DNA from: Leptolyngbya sp. FACHB-321
GTDB lineage: Bacteria > Cyanobacteriota > Cyanobacteriia > Leptolyngbyales > Leptolyngbyaceae
Assembly: GCF_014695975.1 (NCBI RefSeq)
Contig: NZ_JACJPI010000084.1
Span: forward strand, 124,001 to 188,000
Reading direction: 5' to 3'
Length of the DNA: 64,000 nucleotides
Both the position numbers and the translations under genes were made by a program. Of the stretch, positions 28,122-38,073 are shown one piece after another (the stretch's first letter is position 1; each line of letters starts with the position of its first letter). The notes below the pieces were generated by a model, which worked only from the letters and a program-made list of their open reading frames with translations, was not told where the DNA came from and did no database searches.

Positions 28122-29111
28122 ATGCAAGCATTTGTTACAGGTGGAACGGGGTTTATTGGCGCGAATTTAGTGCGCTTATTGCTACAAGAAGGATATGCGG
28201 TGAAAGCGCTAGCTCGATCGGGCAGTCGCTTAGACAACCTGCAAGGATTAGATGTAGAAATCGTCAAAAGTGACCTGAATGATCCTGACCTGTGGCAGCG
28301 CATCAATGGCTGTCAGTTTATGTTTCATGTCGCAGCGCATTACTCGCTGTGGCAGACCGATCGCGATGCGCTCTACCAGAACAATGTGGTGGGTACGCGA
28401 AACATTCTGGCAGCAGCCCAGAAGGCAGGCGTGGAACGCACCGTATATACGAGTTCGGTGGCAGCGATCGGCGTAGGTGCATCTGGCAGTGCCGTGGATG
28501 AAACTCATCAAAGCCCCATGGAGAAATTGGTTGGGCACTACAAAAAATCTAAGTACCTAGCAGAGCAAGAAGCGGTAAAAGCTGTTCAAGCAGGACAAGA
28601 TATTGTCATCGTTAACCCTAGCAGTCCGATCGGTCCCTGGGATATCAAACCGACACCCACAGGCGACATTATCTTGCGCTTTCTGCGTCGTCAGATGCCT
28701 GCCTATGTCGATACAGGGCTGAACTTTATCCATGTAAAAGATGTGGCTTGGGGGCATTTGTTAGCGTTGCAGAAGGGTAAGACAGGCGATCGCTATATCC
28801 TTGGCAATCAAAACCTTACTCTCAAGGAACTACTCGATCAGCTTGCTGCGCTTACCGGACAACCCGCACCCCAAAACGCTATTCCTGCCTGGATTCCCCT
28901 CACCGTTGCCTGGATTGATGAGCAGATTCTCGCGCCCCTCGGCAAAACCCCTTCCGTGCCACTGGATGGGGTGCGCATGGCACAGCAGCCCATGTATTAC
29001 AATGCCGCCAAAGCCGTTCGCGAACTTGGGTTACCCCAAACCCCCCTATCTACAGCTCTGCGCGATAGCATAGAGTGGTTCGTAAAAAATAGTTACGTCA
29101 AGAAAGACTAG
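28122..29111 (+). CDS. hpnA: Hopanoid-associated sugar epimerase HpnA
   Basis: NAD-dependent epimerase MQAFVTGGTGFIGANLVRLLLQEGYAVKALARSGSRLDNLQGLDVEIVKSDLND...; adjacent to hpnH. Confidence 0.85.
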   Translation: MQAFVTGGTGFIGANLVRLLLQEGYAVKALARSGSRLDNLQGLDVEIVKSDLNDPDLWQRINGCQFMFHVAAHYSLWQTDRDALYQNNVVGTRNILAAAQKAGVERTVYTSSVAAIGVGASGSAVDETHQSPMEKLVGHYKKSKYLAEQEAVKAVQAGQDIVIVNPSSPIGPWDIKPTPTGDIILRFLRRQMPAYVDTGLNFIHVKDVAWGHLLALQKGKTGDRYILGNQNLTLKELLDQLAALTGQPAPQNAIPAWIPLTVAWIDEQILAPLGKTPSVPLDGVRMAQQPMYYNAAKAVRELGLPQTPLSTALRDSIEWFVKNSYVKKD

Positions 29112-29211
29112 AGAAAAGCTAAAGGCTGAAAGCTAATTTTTTTATCTTTTAGACTTTATACTTCTCTTTTTCTCTTTCATCCGTGTTCCCGTTTTGAGGA
29201 GTGAAAAATGT

Positions 29212-30234
29212 ATGGCAGTTCTTCTACAGCAGGCGATCGAAGTTGGTAAGTACGTTGTCACCCAGCGCTTGACGGGTCGCAAACGTTATCCGCTAGTGCT
29301 TATGCTGGAACCATTGTTTCGCTGCAATCTAGCGTGCCCTGGCTGCGGCAAAATTCAGCATCCAACCGATATTTTGGTGCAGAACTTAACCCCTGCCCAA
29401 TGTTTTGCAGCAGTTGAGGAGTGCGGCGCACCCGTTGTCTCGATTCCTGGTGGCGAACCATTGCTCCATCCGCAAATTGATGAGATCGTGCGTGGCTTGG
29501 TGGAACGCAAGAAATACATTTACCTTTGCACAAATGGCATTTTGCTCGAAAAAAGCCTGAGCAAATTTACACCCTCGCCGTATCTCACCTTCAGCGTGCA
29601 TTTAGATGGGTTGCGTGAGCATCATGACAAGTGTGTCGATCGCAAAGGCATTTTTGACATCGCGGTCAAAGCTATCAAAGCTGCCAAAGCCAAGGGATTC
29701 CGCGTCACAACCAATACCACGGTTTTTGAAGGCACCGATCCAAAAGAAATGCAGGACTTCTTCGATTTCATTGCCACGCTTGGCACTGATGGCATGATGA
29801 TTTCTCCTGGCTATAGCTACGACTGGGCACCCGATCAAGAGCACTTCCTCAAGCGCGAACAGACCAAAGCGCTCTTCCGCGAAATTCTAGCGCCCCTCAA
29901 AGCAGGCAAAAAGAACTGGAACTTTAACCACAATCCTCTGTTTTTAGACTTCCTCACGGGTGAAAAAGACTATGAATGCACGCCTTGGGGCAGCCCTAGC
30001 TACAGTGTGCTTGGCTGGCAAAAGCCCTGCTATCTCTTGAACGAAGGGCATTATGAGACCTTCCAAGAGCTAATCGATCACACTGATTGGAGCAAATACG
30101 GGCGATCGAGTGGTAATCCTGAATGTGCTGACTGTATGGTGCATTGCGGCTACGAGCCTACTGCGGCTGTGGATGCCATGCAGCCACAAAATATGATGCG
30201 GGCGATCGGTAGCGTCTTTGGCATCGCAAACTAA
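29212..30234 (+). CDS. hpnH: Adenosyl-hopene transferase HpnH (radical SAM)
   Basis: [53 protein letters not shown]...[15 protein letters not shown]; CxxxCxxC present. Confidence 0.92.
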   Translation: MAVLLQQAIEVGKYVVTQRLTGRKRYPLVLMLEPLFRCNLACPGCGKIQHPTDILVQNLTPAQCFAAVEECGAPVVSIPGGEPLLHPQIDEIVRGLVERKKYIYLCTNGILLEKSLSKFTPSPYLTFSVHLDGLREHHDKCVDRKGIFDIAVKAIKAAKAKGFRVTTNTTVFEGTDPKEMQDFFDFIATLGTDGMMISPGYSYDWAPDQEHFLKREQTKALFREILAPLKAGKKNWNFNHNPLFLDFLTGEKDYECTPWGSPSYSVLGWQKPCYLLNEGHYETFQELIDHTDWSKYGRSSGNPECADCMVHCGYEPTAAVDAMQPQNMMRAIGSVFGIAN

Positions 30235-30261
30235 GTTCACGTACTAGAACATTGCAAATAC

Positions 30262-30294
30262 AAGACCCCCAGCCTCTTAAAAAGCCGGGGGTCT
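30262..30294. terminator. Hairpin after hpnH
   Basis: agacccccagcctcttaaaaagccgggggtct; strong GC stem but no long T tract. Confidence 0.6.
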
Positions 30295-30325
30295 AAATCA
30301 TTAGTAGTAACTTCTAACTGCGATC

Positions 30326-30709
30326 TTAATTAGTAAGATCCGTGGCTGCACGACCGGCAGCATCTCCAACTTGGTCAGCGGTTTTCTCAGCGCCTTTTGT
30401 ATAACCTGACCCAAATTCTTTGAAGGCTTCGGCTGACTCTTTACCAATGCGCTTCACGCGCTCACCAGGATTGCCTTCTACTTTCTTAGCTTCGCGGTTC
30501 CACTGTCCGGTTGTCTTGGGTCGATCGGCGTCATTTTGCTGAATACTCTCGCGCAGCTTTGCAGGTAACGGCTGGTCGTTCTTTCCTATATCAACGTTGG
30601 TTGTCAGTAGTAGAAACCCGACTAAACCAGCAGCAAAAAACTGCTTTACCTGTAGTCCTTCTAACAAAGTACTGATGTGAGCGATCGCCCTAGAAATCAA
30701 ATTTTTCAT
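30326..30709 (-). CDS. Hypothetical small membrane-anchored protein
   Basis: From ATG 30709: MKNLISRAIAHISTLLEGLQVKQFFAAGLVGFLLLTTNVDIGKNDQPLPAKLRESIQQ...; TM plus charged tail. Confidence 0.65.
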   Translation of the reverse strand: MKNLISRAIAHISTLLEGLQVKQFFAAGLVGFLLLTTNVDIGKNDQPLPAKLRESIQQNDADRPKTTGQWNREAKKVEGNPGERVKRIGKESAEAFKEFGSGYTKGAEKTADQVGDAAGRAATDLTN

Positions 30710-31140
30710 GCCATTACTCCAATAGTTCATTCTCAAACATTGCTGCTGTGATGTGTTTTGATTTGACTTAGAAGCTGCGATTTGCCTTGGTAAACCGTTA
30801 GCAATTGCGTATCGCATCAGCTCCAATAGGAATTGAGCAAGAAGTGGTTTATTCTTCTAAAAACCTATGCTCTTAAGCCAAGCCATATCCATAAGCACAA
30901 GGTTAAAGTTAACGCTCACGAGAGAACAATTCCTCTGACAAAAGTCATAGCTCAATGGTGAGAAAAGCTGTGAGTGGTGCAGATTATTAGTCATAACGTC
31001 AAGCCGCTTGCTGAACCATTTTCTTTAAGCAGGAAAGTAAGGCTATGGAGAAGCGTTACAACGGCAGACTATTTGCTGTCTCATGCTCAAACACTAAAAA
31101 CGTCTATCAACACAAAGTTTCAAGGCATTTGCAGTGTGGC

Positions 31141-31602
31141 TTAATCACCCGGCTCTCGTTGCGATGACTGGGGTGCAAGGAGTGGCGGTTGCGGTGATGG
31201 GTTGGGGCTTTGCAAAACGGCAAGGGCGATCGACCAACCGACAACAAGACCTAGTCCACCAAAACGTACGATTTGCCAAAAGGGTTCTCGCAGGCTGCCC
31301 CAAGAAAACAGACGGCTCTCAAGCTTTACCTCTAGTGCATCGAGTTGTGTTTGCAGTTGGGTTAACTCGGCTTTGAGCGCGGGGGAGGGAGACCGCTGGA
31401 TCTGCTGCTTCAGTTGCTTCTGGTGTTCTTGAAGCTGTGCCTGCGTTTGCTCATCCTGTTGCACCTGCATGTAACGCTCTTTGAGGCCAGTCAGCGATCG
31501 CTCAATGGCAGCTAGCTCCTGCTCAAACGTTTGTGCATCCGATAACGGCACATCCTTATCAGAGCTGGAGGCAGAATCAGGCGATGGTGGGGGCAACGAC
31601 AT
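31141..31602 (-). CDS. Hypothetical coiled-coil membrane protein
   Basis: QTFEQELAAIERSLTGLKERYMQVQQDEQTQAQLQEHQKQLKQQ... then TM FGGLGLVVGWSIALAVLQ. Confidence 0.65.
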   Translation of the reverse strand: MSLPPPSPDSASSSDKDVPLSDAQTFEQELAAIERSLTGLKERYMQVQQDEQTQAQLQEHQKQLKQQIQRSPSPALKAELTQLQTQLDALEVKLESRLFSWGSLREPFWQIVRFGGLGLVVGWSIALAVLQSPNPSPQPPLLAPQSSQREPGD

Positions 31603-31658
31603 AACAGCAGTAGTAGAGTGGAGATACCCTTGATTATGCCCACGATCGTCGTAACCCT

Positions 31659-31976
31659 ATGCCCGATACGTCTCTTTCTGCTACGTCATCCCAGGTCACT
31701 AGTGCTGACCGAGGTAACTTGAGCGCATTTAGCGCTGCCGAACTGGCTCAAGCATTGCTAGAAAAACTTGCGATCGCCGAACGAGACTGGCATCGCCTCA
31801 AGTCAAACCGCAAAGTCCGTGCTAATGAGCAAGCCGCTGCCGCGATCGTCTTCCTGCTTAAAGACCAACCCGATGAAGCTTTGCCGCGGCTCCAGCAAGC
31901 GGTTGCATGGCTTGATCGATCGATTTCGGCACCACCCTGCCCCTCTCATGGCGATCGGGCAAAGCGGGAGGAGTAG
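31659..31976 (+). CDS. Small conserved-looking hypothetical protein
   Basis: LSAFSAAELAQALLEKLAIAERDWHRLKSNRKVRANEQAAAAIVFLLKDQPDEALPRLQQAVAWLDRSI; helical. Confidence 0.65.
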   Translation: MPDTSLSATSSQVTSADRGNLSAFSAAELAQALLEKLAIAERDWHRLKSNRKVRANEQAAAAIVFLLKDQPDEALPRLQQAVAWLDRSISAPPCPSHGDRAKREE

Positions 31977-32094
31977 AAGGCTAGCCTATAAACAGATCTT
32001 GGGCAGGAGTTGCACTGCCATAGCCTTGAGAGCTGCTCCAGGATCAAGGGTTAGTCTTTCTAGCATTTAGTTACCTAGGCTACAACCACTCCTA

Positions 32095-32868
32095 ATGGAG
32101 AACGAGCTAGAATCGAGTCGAAATCTAGTCGCAATTAACGTGACGAGAATGACTAGCAGACTTCAATCTTCCTATACCAGCCAGCAGGTATCTGTCTGGC
32201 TACGTGGGCTTTTAACAATCGCTTGGGCTGATGGACATTTCGACCCACAGGAGCAACATCTGATTACTTCACTTGTCAACCAGGAACTCAATGCCGCCGA
32301 CACCTCAAAGGCATTAGAGCCTGTTTCACCCGCCGAGCTTGCAGAAGCGCTTGGGCACGACTCTGCTTTAGCCGAAAACTTCATGAGAATGGCTGTTATG
32401 GTAGCCATTGCTGACGGTGCCTACTCATCTTGCGAGGACGAAATACTCTTTCAGTACTGCCAAGCACTTGGATTAAACACAGAGGTGTTAGAAGTCCTTC
32501 GCACAACCTTAAATGAGCCAGAAAGTGAGTCAGAAGCTGCACCAGCAGAGGCAATGCTTGTGTCTAGTGGCGAACGACCGATGCAGGCTTACCTTGACCT
32601 AAAACCGCAGCCAACGTTGCTGAATCCCGTGCGCGATTGGTTGGATAAAATGGAGGTGCAAGATCCAAAAATTGCACGTCTTCTCTGTAAGCTGATTCCG
32701 CCTCAGTGCCCGTTTGAGCGTGACATTAATTTCTTTGGTCGTACGATCGCTCATATCCCACCGCTTTGCAAACTCAACCCTCTTTACGATCAACTAGTTG
32801 GCTTGCGCTTTCGGGCGCTCTCTTATTTAGCTGACGATTGCGGCGAAGACATCTCCGCTTATTGCTAG
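32095..32868 (+). CDS. TerB-like N-terminus + Mo-dependent nitrogenase C-terminal domain protein
   Basis: LRGLLTIAWADGHFDPQEQHLITSLVNQEL...VMVAIADGAYSSCEDEILFQYCQALGL (TerB-like) then LLNPVRDWLDKMEVQDPKIARLLCKLIPPQCPFERDINFFGRTIAHIPPLCKLNPLYDQLVGLRFRALSYLA (Mo-nitro_C). Confidence 0.82.
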   Translation: MENELESSRNLVAINVTRMTSRLQSSYTSQQVSVWLRGLLTIAWADGHFDPQEQHLITSLVNQELNAADTSKALEPVSPAELAEALGHDSALAENFMRMAVMVAIADGAYSSCEDEILFQYCQALGLNTEVLEVLRTTLNEPESESEAAPAEAMLVSSGERPMQAYLDLKPQPTLLNPVRDWLDKMEVQDPKIARLLCKLIPPQCPFERDINFFGRTIAHIPPLCKLNPLYDQLVGLRFRALSYLADDCGEDISAYC

Positions 32869-32872
32869 CTGA

Positions 32873-33724
32873 TTAGCTCACAAAGCTCCAGAGCAAGCCC
32901 CCTGTACCACAGAGTAGAAGCAGCCCCATGCCACCCGCAAGAGGCTGCTTTTTTATTCCGGTTAACCATTCAGAGCCGCGATCAGTGTAGCGAATGAGTT
33001 GAGCCGTATCAAGGCTTGCCATACCCCAGACCCAACCTGCATGAAGCCCACAGGCTAGTCCTAGGCTGCCACCGTCTGCCCAACGAGCAATGACTAAGAC
33101 CACTCCCATGAGCCAAAGCCCAGGTAACTGAGGTGCAATCTCCGTACCTTCCCAAACTAAGTGAAGCAACGCAAAAATGAGGCTAGAGCTAGCTGCTGCA
33201 ACCCAGGCAGCATATTCAAGCTGTAGCTGGTTAAGCAGGAAGCCGCGAAAGATTAATTCTTCAATCAGACTGATTAGCAGCCCCAGCGCAAGGGTAGGTA
33301 AAAGAGCGGCAACAAATTGGCGTTGGTTTGACTGCTCGATTTCGATCCACCCAGCCCAACGTTCAAGGCTAAATAAAAGTGCAATACCCAGAATGCCTAA
33401 TCCTAGTCCCAGTAGTAATGAGCTGAAGGTCGATCGCGCCAGTACAAGACCATATGCAGCAAAGGTACGCCCTTCAAGCTTCGCAAAGCCCCATAAAACG
33501 AGTGGTGCCAGCAAGTAAAGCGATAGAACCAGCGGAATTTTTTGAGCAATCGCCAGTGGCTTGGGAGGATGCCATTTCAGGCTAATTGCTAAGGGGATTG
33601 CAATCGGCAACCAAAGCAAAAGCCAAGCCACAAAAAAAGCGATGATTTTAACCACCGCCGAACTTGCTGCGATCACATCTAGCAAGGCATCTACTGGTTG
33701 AAATTGTTCAGACATTGGGCTCAA
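32873..33724 (-). CDS. CPBP family intramembrane glutamic endopeptidase
   Basis: SLIEELIFRGFLLNQLQ (EExxxR) and SSLIFALLHLVW (FxxxH) with multiple TMs. Confidence 0.9.
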   Translation of the reverse strand: MSPMSEQFQPVDALLDVIAASSAVVKIIAFFVAWLLLWLPIAIPLAISLKWHPPKPLAIAQKIPLVLSLYLLAPLVLWGFAKLEGRTFAAYGLVLARSTFSSLLLGLGLGILGIALLFSLERWAGWIEIEQSNQRQFVAALLPTLALGLLISLIEELIFRGFLLNQLQLEYAAWVAAASSSLIFALLHLVWEGTEIAPQLPGLWLMGVVLVIARWADGGSLGLACGLHAGWVWGMASLDTAQLIRYTDRGSEWLTGIKKQPLAGGMGLLLLCGTGGLLWSFVS

Positions 33725-33934
33725 AACTTGCTACCAACAGGCACAATCATAGTTTTTCAGCATTTTCCAAGCAAAGACATTTCACTTGTTCCAGGCGATC
33801 GCGCTGCACCCGTTCATTCTAATTCGAGTGAATTTGGCTCTAGTTTGGCTCTCATCTAGCTCCAGCAAAAGAAGTGCCAAAAACCTTCAGGAACAAAAAT
33901 ACAGTCCTACGTTGCTTAAAGAACAATAAATCCT

Positions 33935-33988
33935 AGCAAGAACTCCAACGGATAACAGACAAAGATGTTATCGACTAGAGTTCTTGCT
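33935..33988. repeat. Nested inverted repeat
   Basis: Outer AGCAAGAACTC (33935-33945)/GAGTTCTTGCT (33978-33988); inner GATAAC (33951-33956)/GTTATC (33967-33972). Confidence 0.8.
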
Positions 33989-34113
33989 TAGAGAAGCGAT
34001 CAGGCAACACAGTAGTGAAGCCACACAGTTTTCGTGGTTAAGTTTTAAGAACAGGAGCAGATAATACTACTCCATGCACTAATTCATCATTCAGAGAAGC
34101 ATCTGAATTTCTA

Positions 34114-34518
34114 TTAGGCTTCGTCATGAAAACCATTACTTTCACCCTTGCCAGCATCAAGCTGAATTAGATGAATGTGCTTGTAGCCAAGCTTAATCTC
34201 AAACTCATCTCCGGGCTTTAACCCCATTGCTTGAGTATAAGCAGCACCAATGACAATCTGACCGTTTTTGTGAACACTTACTCGATACGTTGGCTCGCGA
34301 CCGCGACCATCCTTAGAGCCTTCAGGACTCAACGGAATACCTCTAGCGCCAAGTACAGCGTCGTAGAAATCAGTTAGGTTAACGCGGGTCTGGTTGTTTT
34401 TCGTTACCGTATAGTACCCGCAGCGCTTTGCTGTTTCTCGGCGCGGCAAGTGTGAAAGTTCTTTTACTTTTTGAAGTAGGGCTTTTCCAGTAAGTGGAGT
34501 CGTTGCAGTATCAGTCAT
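34114..34518 (-). CDS. AbrB-like transcriptional regulator (cyAbrB)
   Basis: From ATG 34518: TTPLTGKALLQKVKELSHLPRRETAKRCGYYTVTKNNQTRVNLTDFYDAVLGARGIPL...; typical cyAbrB. Confidence 0.92.
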   Translation of the reverse strand: MTDTATTPLTGKALLQKVKELSHLPRRETAKRCGYYTVTKNNQTRVNLTDFYDAVLGARGIPLSPEGSKDGRGREPTYRVSVHKNGQIVIGAAYTQAMGLKPGDEFEIKLGYKHIHLIQLDAGKGESNGFHDEA

Positions 34519-35294
34519 CTCTCTATCCTGAGAACTCCAAGGCATTGAAGCATGATTAAACCAGTAATCTGGCGCTATAGAAAATATAGCCTTAAATCAC
34601 TTAAACCTAACAATATTTTTTTTGCAGTTTTAGTATTATTTTTTTGCTTTGTTTTGCCGCTTTTCGTGTAGGTAGATCAGTTGCAGAGGATGTCTTAAAA
34701 GTCAGAATCGTTTTCTTACAGCTTGCGTTCCGCAGCATTGAAAGTTATGTTGCACGTCGGCTGCTTCCCACAACACCCCTGACATTTTAGAAAGGCAGAA
34801 GCATTCCTGAAGTGTTAGATCAAAGTTCAGCCATTCGCTAAGTTTCTTTTCTAGATCTCGTGCTGCTCTTATAGAGACACTTCATAAGCAGCATGAAGAA
34901 TGGAGCGTAGCTCAGACAACCTTTAAAGAAGGGTGACATTGAAACTTTAGTCGCTTGAATCGCGCTGCGCCCTACTTACTAAGTTTCATCAGTAGGGCAC
35001 GATCGCATAGGCTACTCCTGCCTGACTTAACCCAGGTAACTGCTGCCCGTCTTGTTTTGGATGTGTTTTCTGTTAAAAGCCAGACCGATGTTGAAGTGAG
35101 ATTAAGAGCCAAAGCTAGATTGTCAACCGAAAGCAAGTAATACATTTAGCAGCGCCACGATCGAGCAAAACCATCCTTTGGGCGGTTGCGTTAATGCCAT
35201 ATATTAGGACACCAAAAAAATTGTTCTTGCACCAGGTTGAACTTTTTAGCGCTTCCTATCGTCTAACACTACGTACATGAAGTTCATCAGCTAA

Positions 35295-36053
35295 ATGATT
35301 GCATACCAGTCACCTGTAGCGGCATATTCGCCCCCGATCGTTGCTACTGCGCCTACCTTTTTGCCTCGTACTGCGTTAGCGATCACTGCTAAAAATATTG
35401 GCATGACCTTTCAATCTGGTGCCGAACGCTATCAAGCCCTTAAGCAGATTGACCTGGAGCTAAAGCATGGCGAAATGCAGCTTTTGATGGGTCCCTCTGG
35501 GTCAGGGAAGACGACGTTGCTGTCCATTTTGGCAGGCATCATGACTCCTACTGAAGGCAGCGTTCATCTGTTAGGGCAGGAGATTACAGGTTTATCGCGA
35601 TCGAAACTAGCGCGGTTTCGTTTAGAAAACATTGGCTTTATCTTTCAAGGCTTTAACCTGTTTCCAGCCCTCACTGCGCTCGAAAATGTAGAAGTGGCTT
35701 TGCATATCAAAGGCATTCGTAAACACGCCGCCACGAAGCAGGCACACGTATTGCTAGAGCAAGTGGGATTGGCAGAAAAAGCCCACCAATTACCCCGTGA
35801 CTTATCGGGCGGGCAAAAACAACGGGTGGCAATCGCACGGGCGCTAGGCGGCGAACCAAAGCTGATTATGGCAGACGAGCCAACAGCCGCCTTAGATTCT
35901 CATAACGGCTATGCGGTGATCGAACTGCTGCATCGGTTAGCAAAAGAGCAAAACCGCACAGTGCTGATGGTGACACATGATCCACGGATCATTGACTTTG
36001 CCGATCGTGTCGTTAATCTTGAAGATGGCACAGTCAAAGAAAAGGATTTTTGA
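35295..36053 (+). CDS. ABC transporter ATP-binding protein (DevA/LolD-like)
   Basis: LLMGPSGSGKTTLLSILAGIM, LSGGQKQRVAIARALGGEPKLIMADEPTAALDS. Confidence 0.92.
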   Translation: MIAYQSPVAAYSPPIVATAPTFLPRTALAITAKNIGMTFQSGAERYQALKQIDLELKHGEMQLLMGPSGSGKTTLLSILAGIMTPTEGSVHLLGQEITGLSRSKLARFRLENIGFIFQGFNLFPALTALENVEVALHIKGIRKHAATKQAHVLLEQVGLAEKAHQLPRDLSGGQKQRVAIARALGGEPKLIMADEPTAALDSHNGYAVIELLHRLAKEQNRTVLMVTHDPRIIDFADRVVNLEDGTVKEKDF

Positions 36054-36148
36054 AGCATCGCTTGTCTTTGCAGCCCAGATCTAAAAAGTAGAGTAAATAG
36101 ATCTGTTTAAGCGGAGAATGAAAGCGCAGTAAGCAAGGTGTCTAGGCA

Positions 36149-37339
36149 ATGCGTTTAAGCCTTTGCATGATTGTGCGCGATGAAGAAGCAACGCTACGCC
36201 GTTGTCTAGACAGTGTACGAGGCGTGGTCGATGAGATGATCGTCGTCGATACTGGCTCCCGCGATCGCACCATTGCGATTGCCAAAGACTGCAAGGCAAG
36301 CGTGTATCCCTTTACCTGGTGTAATGACTTTGCGGCTGCCCGTAACGAGTCGCTTAAGTATGCCCAAGGCGACTGGATTCTAGTGCTTGATGCCGATGAG
36401 GTGCTGGTGCCAGAGAGCGTGCCAGCACTACAACAAGCCATGCAATTGGATGATGCGATCGCCATTGCCCTTTTGCGAGAAGAAGTCGGCACCCATCATC
36501 CCGACTCACAGCTTTCTCGCGTGTTTCGCAGGCATCCGGCGATCGCCTTTACCCGCCCCTATCACGAATTGATTGACGACAGCGTGACTCGGTTGCTGCA
36601 ACAAGAGCCACACTGGCGGGTCGTTGCCTTACCAGACATTGCTATTCGGCACACAGGTTACCAGACAGCGTTGATTGATCAGCGTCACAAGGTCGAGCGT
36701 GCCCGCACTATCATGGAGCGCTACCATACTGCTCATCCTGACGATGCGTACATTTGCAGTAAGCTAGGGGCGCTCTACATCGATTTGGGCGATCGGGTAC
36801 GCGGGTTAGCCCTACTGCAAAAGGGTTTGGAGACTGCGGCTGAAGCGGCAGTGCTATACGAATTGCATTATCACTTGGGAAGCTTCTACGGTCAGCAGCA
36901 ACAGTTAGACCAGGCAGCATGGCACTACGAAGCAGCGATCGCTCAACCATTACATCCACGCTTGCAGTTAGGCGCTTACAACAACTGGGGCAACGTCCTG
37001 AAAGATCAGGGCGATCTGGAGAAAGCAAAAGCGCTCTATGAAACCACGATCGCGATCGACCCAACTGGTGCCGTTGGTTATTACAACCTGGGCTTGACGC
37101 TCAAAGCAATGGGGCAGCTACAGGAGGCGATCGTACAGTATCAGCGCGCCATTCAACTCCAGCCTAGCTACGCCGCAGCGCACCAAAACCTGGGCGTGGC
37201 GCTACTTAAAGTGGGCAATGTGGTAGCCAGCCTAGAGGCATTTCAACAGGCGATCGCGCTCTACGAACAACAGCAAGCGCCAGAAGCCGCGCACCTACGG
37301 GACGCACTCAAGCAGATGGGACTTCTCGGTTCGCTGTGA
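36149..37339 (+). CDS. Family 2 glycosyltransferase with C-terminal TPR repeats
   Basis: LSLCMIVRDEEATLRRCLDSVRGVVDEMIVVDTGSRDRT...WILVLDADEVL; TPR units at C-terminus. Confidence 0.92.
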   Translation: MRLSLCMIVRDEEATLRRCLDSVRGVVDEMIVVDTGSRDRTIAIAKDCKASVYPFTWCNDFAAARNESLKYAQGDWILVLDADEVLVPESVPALQQAMQLDDAIAIALLREEVGTHHPDSQLSRVFRRHPAIAFTRPYHELIDDSVTRLLQQEPHWRVVALPDIAIRHTGYQTALIDQRHKVERARTIMERYHTAHPDDAYICSKLGALYIDLGDRVRGLALLQKGLETAAEAAVLYELHYHLGSFYGQQQQLDQAAWHYEAAIAQPLHPRLQLGAYNNWGNVLKDQGDLEKAKALYETTIAIDPTGAVGYYNLGLTLKAMGQLQEAIVQYQRAIQLQPSYAAAHQNLGVALLKVGNVVASLEAFQQAIALYEQQQAPEAAHLRDALKQMGLLGSL

Positions 37340-37460
37340 CGGGTTCTGCAACGGATGAAGGCTTACTCGTAATGAGCACCCAAATGTCCGTCCTACCATT
37401 GCTTCAGTACCCTTGCTGACCCTGTAGAAACCAGGGCTTTGAGAGTTGTTTGCAGCTTTA

Positions 37461-37612
37461 AGTAGGAAGGCTAAATTACGCATCAGAAACCGGGTTTCAA
37501 CTGCGTTCAACCCGCCGACATACAGGACTGAGAGCTTGAGACTTCGGCATGAGTGCTCAGTCGAACGTGAAGTCGAAAGGCGTCTTATCAATCATTACGC
37601 CCAGCTACTTAG
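37461..37612. repeat. Dispersed repeat, copy 2 (contains an inserted palindrome)
   Basis: Aligns to 9909-10042; extra acttcggcatgagtgctcagtcgaacgt between ttgag and gaagtcga. Confidence 0.85.
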
Positions 37613-37716
37613 AGAAAGATGGCGAAGCAAGACCTACGCACATAGAACTGAGTCGCAATGCAGCAGCGATTCTAAAAGAGTTGTTTGGTGAACAGCGTAC
37701 GCCTTGGGCTTACAGC

Positions 37717-38073
37717 TTAAGGTGTCGCAGCAGCTGGTTCTGTCTTGGCAACTTCTATATCGTCACCTTCATTCAACCGTTCTAGGTCCTGTTCAGTTAA
37801 ATGAGGCGTACTCACCTCTTCTTGAATGCAAAGGCGATCGCACGGAATGGTATCAGACAGGATTGCGCTTGCCATCATGCCGGTATGAATTTCCAGATGA
37901 GCGGCTGGAATTGCTTCAAACACCAACCGCTGCCCTGGAAACACAACCCGCTCAAAATACCAGTTAGTAACATTGCTGATGCGAGCAATCTGAATATGGC
38001 TCGTGGCATTCACATAGCAGCAAAGAATTGGGTTATCGCTATGCGATGGTAATGGATCGAAGATTTGAGCCAT
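37717..38073 (-). CDS. DUF1830-like protein
   Basis: NPILCCYVNATSHIQIARISNVTNWYFERVVFPGQRLVFEAIPAAHLEIHTG. Confidence 0.78.
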   Translation of the reverse strand: MAQIFDPLPSHSDNPILCCYVNATSHIQIARISNVTNWYFERVVFPGQRLVFEAIPAAHLEIHTGMMASAILSDTIPCDRLCIQEEVSTPHLTEQDLERLNEGDDIEVAKTEPAAATP

